This document shows, piece after piece, positions 63,139 to 64,000 of a stretch of 64,000 nucleotides of DNA. Each line of letters begins with the position of its first letter. Positions within the stretch are counted from its first letter, which is position 1. Below the pieces are notes generated by a model, which was not told the DNA's origin, made no database searches, and saw only the letters and a list, made by a program, of their open reading frames with translations. Location of the stretch: assembly GCF_018403285.1 (NCBI RefSeq), contig NZ_BOSJ01000016.1, positions 38,709 through 102,708 of the forward strand, read 5' to 3'. The position numbers and the translations under genes were made by a program. This DNA comes from Paenibacillus sp. J45TS6 (GTDB lineage: Bacteria > Bacillota > Bacilli > Paenibacillales > Paenibacillaceae).

Positions 63139-63294
63139 AAATTCACCTCCTAGGTTTATACCAGTTCCCAGCTACCTATACTAACCCGAACAGCCTAATC
63201 GACTGTAATCTTATTTATCTAAAGTTTTACGTACGCTTATAGTCCAACGGATTTATGTAGAAGATCCCATCATCCGACAAACTTTTTCTTTAAT

Positions 63295-63618
63295 TTATTT
63301 TCTAAGTGGCTCAGTAATTTTGAGATTTTTAATATAATTACCTCTTATAAAGTTATGGTAATACGTAATGAAGTAAGTTTGATTAGTCTCTACCAAACTA
63401 TATGTAGATTCAGGCACAGATATTTTTTCTCGTTCGCCATTCCCACTAGTAATTGTGATATAGTTCTTGAATTTCCCAACTTCCTTACCTTCTACCTTTG
63501 TAATAGTAGTTATACTTGAGCTATAGAAAAACAAATAAAGTAAAAAAAATATTATAAAACATGTAAATAAAATTTTTTTCGCATCTCTCTGATAATGAAC
63601 CTTTACTAATTTAAACAT
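63295..63618 (-). CDS. Hypothetical membrane-anchored protein, 107 residues
   Basis: Basic N-terminus, one span (about 18-35, ILFTCFIIFFLLYLFFY), then an outer beta-rich domain with YITITSGNGEREKISVPEST. It may be related to DUF3592-like small proteins, not certain. I start at the ATG at 63618, six bases after AAAGGAG, rather than at 63624. Confidence 0.65.
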   Translation of the reverse strand: MFKLVKVHYQRDAKKILFTCFIIFFLLYLFFYSSSITTITKVEGKEVGKFKNYITITSGNGEREKISVPESTYSLVETNQTYFITYYHNFIRGNYIKNLKITEPLRK

Positions 63619-63802
63619 AAGCATCTCCTTTATTTTATTAAACTTTCTTTTGTAATTGTGAACTAATGAATTTTCCCTTCCAATTTTTACTTAATCGTAA
63701 ATTCTAACATATCGTCTGTTTATAACTATAGGTTAAAATATGGAAATACGATTAAAATTGTAGGTTTCATTATTAATCCATGCAATGTGAATATGGGTCC
63801 TA

Positions 63803-63895
63803 AACTGTCCAGGAGCTTAAAGAAAAAGCAACCGGTCTATTGATCGGTTGCTTACTTTTTCTAATTAAACTATCGTTTTCTCATTAATTGAATAA
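63803..63895 (-). repeat. attC-like repeat, full copy
   Basis: ACTGTCCAGGAGCTTAAAG, hairpin AAGCAACCGGTC/GATCGGTTGCTT, then AAACTATCG-TTTTCT-CATTAATTGAATA. The partial gene at the window edge stops nine bases beyond. Confidence 0.88.
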
Positions 63896-63904
63896 GAACA
63901 GCTT

Positions 63905-64000
63905 TTACCATGCGGAGAGCTTTGTCCTTGTGTCATTTTCGTTGGTTATATACTTAACTTTCTCATATCTTTTTTCTACCGCGTTTTGATATATCAGGTT
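63905..64000 (-). CDS. 3' end of a gene running off the right edge
   Basis: 31 codons in frame from the window edge (NLIYQNAVEKRYEKVKYITN onward) to a TAA at 63905-63907. The stop is nine bases from a repeat copy, as for other minus-strand genes here. Too short to identify. Confidence 0.5.
   Translation of the reverse strand, partial: NLIYQNAVEKRYEKVKYITNENDTRTKLSAW

Noticed and set aside
43658-63895. The repeats as a CRISPR array
   Set aside because: Copies are kilobases apart, diverged, and separated by genes; there are no uniform spacers and no cas genes.
39000-64000. An integron integrase gene
   Set aside because: Looked for tyrosine-recombinase motifs (R, H-x-x-R, Y) in all sizeable frames; none found, so the integron comparison rests on the sites and gene layout only.

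Overview
The window looks like a chromosomal segment of a low-to-mid GC, spore-former-type Firmicute, most likely Paenibacillus. The signs are strong AGGAGG ribosome binding sites, TTG and GTG starts, a dhbACEBF bacillibactin operon with a perfect Bacillus-type Fur box, an ehuBCDA-ectABCD hydroxyectoine locus whose EctC metal ligands fall at E57/Y84/H92, and a ydaO-type c-di-AMP riboswitch. I cannot name a species.

Layout. (1) 1-9.8 kb, minus strand: dhbA-dhbC-dhbE-dhbB-dhbF. DhbF runs off the left edge; its first adenylation domain carries the glycine code. (2) 9.9-13.6 kb: an AAA ATPase, a Nudix hydrolase, a Fur-boxed siderophore-binding lipoprotein and a DMT-family transporter. (3) 13.8-18.7 kb, minus: a sulfonate-type operon (ATPase, binding protein, two permeases, flavin monooxygenase) behind a promoter and a leader of about 210 nt. 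(4) 19.0-21.8 kb: a large secreted multidomain protein. (5) 22.0-28.7 kb: an unusual oligopeptide-type ABC transporter with fused ATPases, two permeases carrying very long N-terminal extensions, and a binding protein that reads as a circular permutation of the family. (6) 29.2-31.7 kb, plus: papain-like YiiX-type protein, DedA protein, cytochrome P450. (7) 31.8-38.6 kb, minus: one transcription unit for ectoine/hydroxyectoine uptake (ehuBCDA) and synthesis (ectABCD), preceded by a consensus promoter, a c-di-AMP riboswitch and a terminator.

(8) 39-64 kb is a different kind of DNA. It holds about 25 small, unrelated, mostly minus-strand genes: acetyltransferases, two HIT proteins, antibiotic-kinase-like proteins, UppP, a serine hydrolase, small lipoproteins and membrane proteins. 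Several are frameshifted or truncated. They are separated by a dispersed repeat of about 70-100 bp, roughly 12 near-complete copies and at least 8 degenerate ones. Each copy has a variable central hairpin between conserved GTTAGC/GCTTAA boxes, and many minus-strand genes stop at, or a few bases before, the same end of a copy. This gene-plus-site layout resembles an integron cassette array. A 1.9-kb group IIC intron sits inside one copy, and uninterrupted copies give its exact ends. A 690-bp element with 23-bp terminal inverted repeats and a 5-bp target duplication carries a DUF3139 gene. No integrase is visible.

How the genes work together: two Fur-controlled loci make and probably recapture a catecholate siderophore; the sulfonate operon scavenges sulfur; the ect/ehu unit takes up and makes osmolytes, and its riboswitch would shut it off when c-di-AMP is high. 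The right third looks like an accessory gene reservoir.
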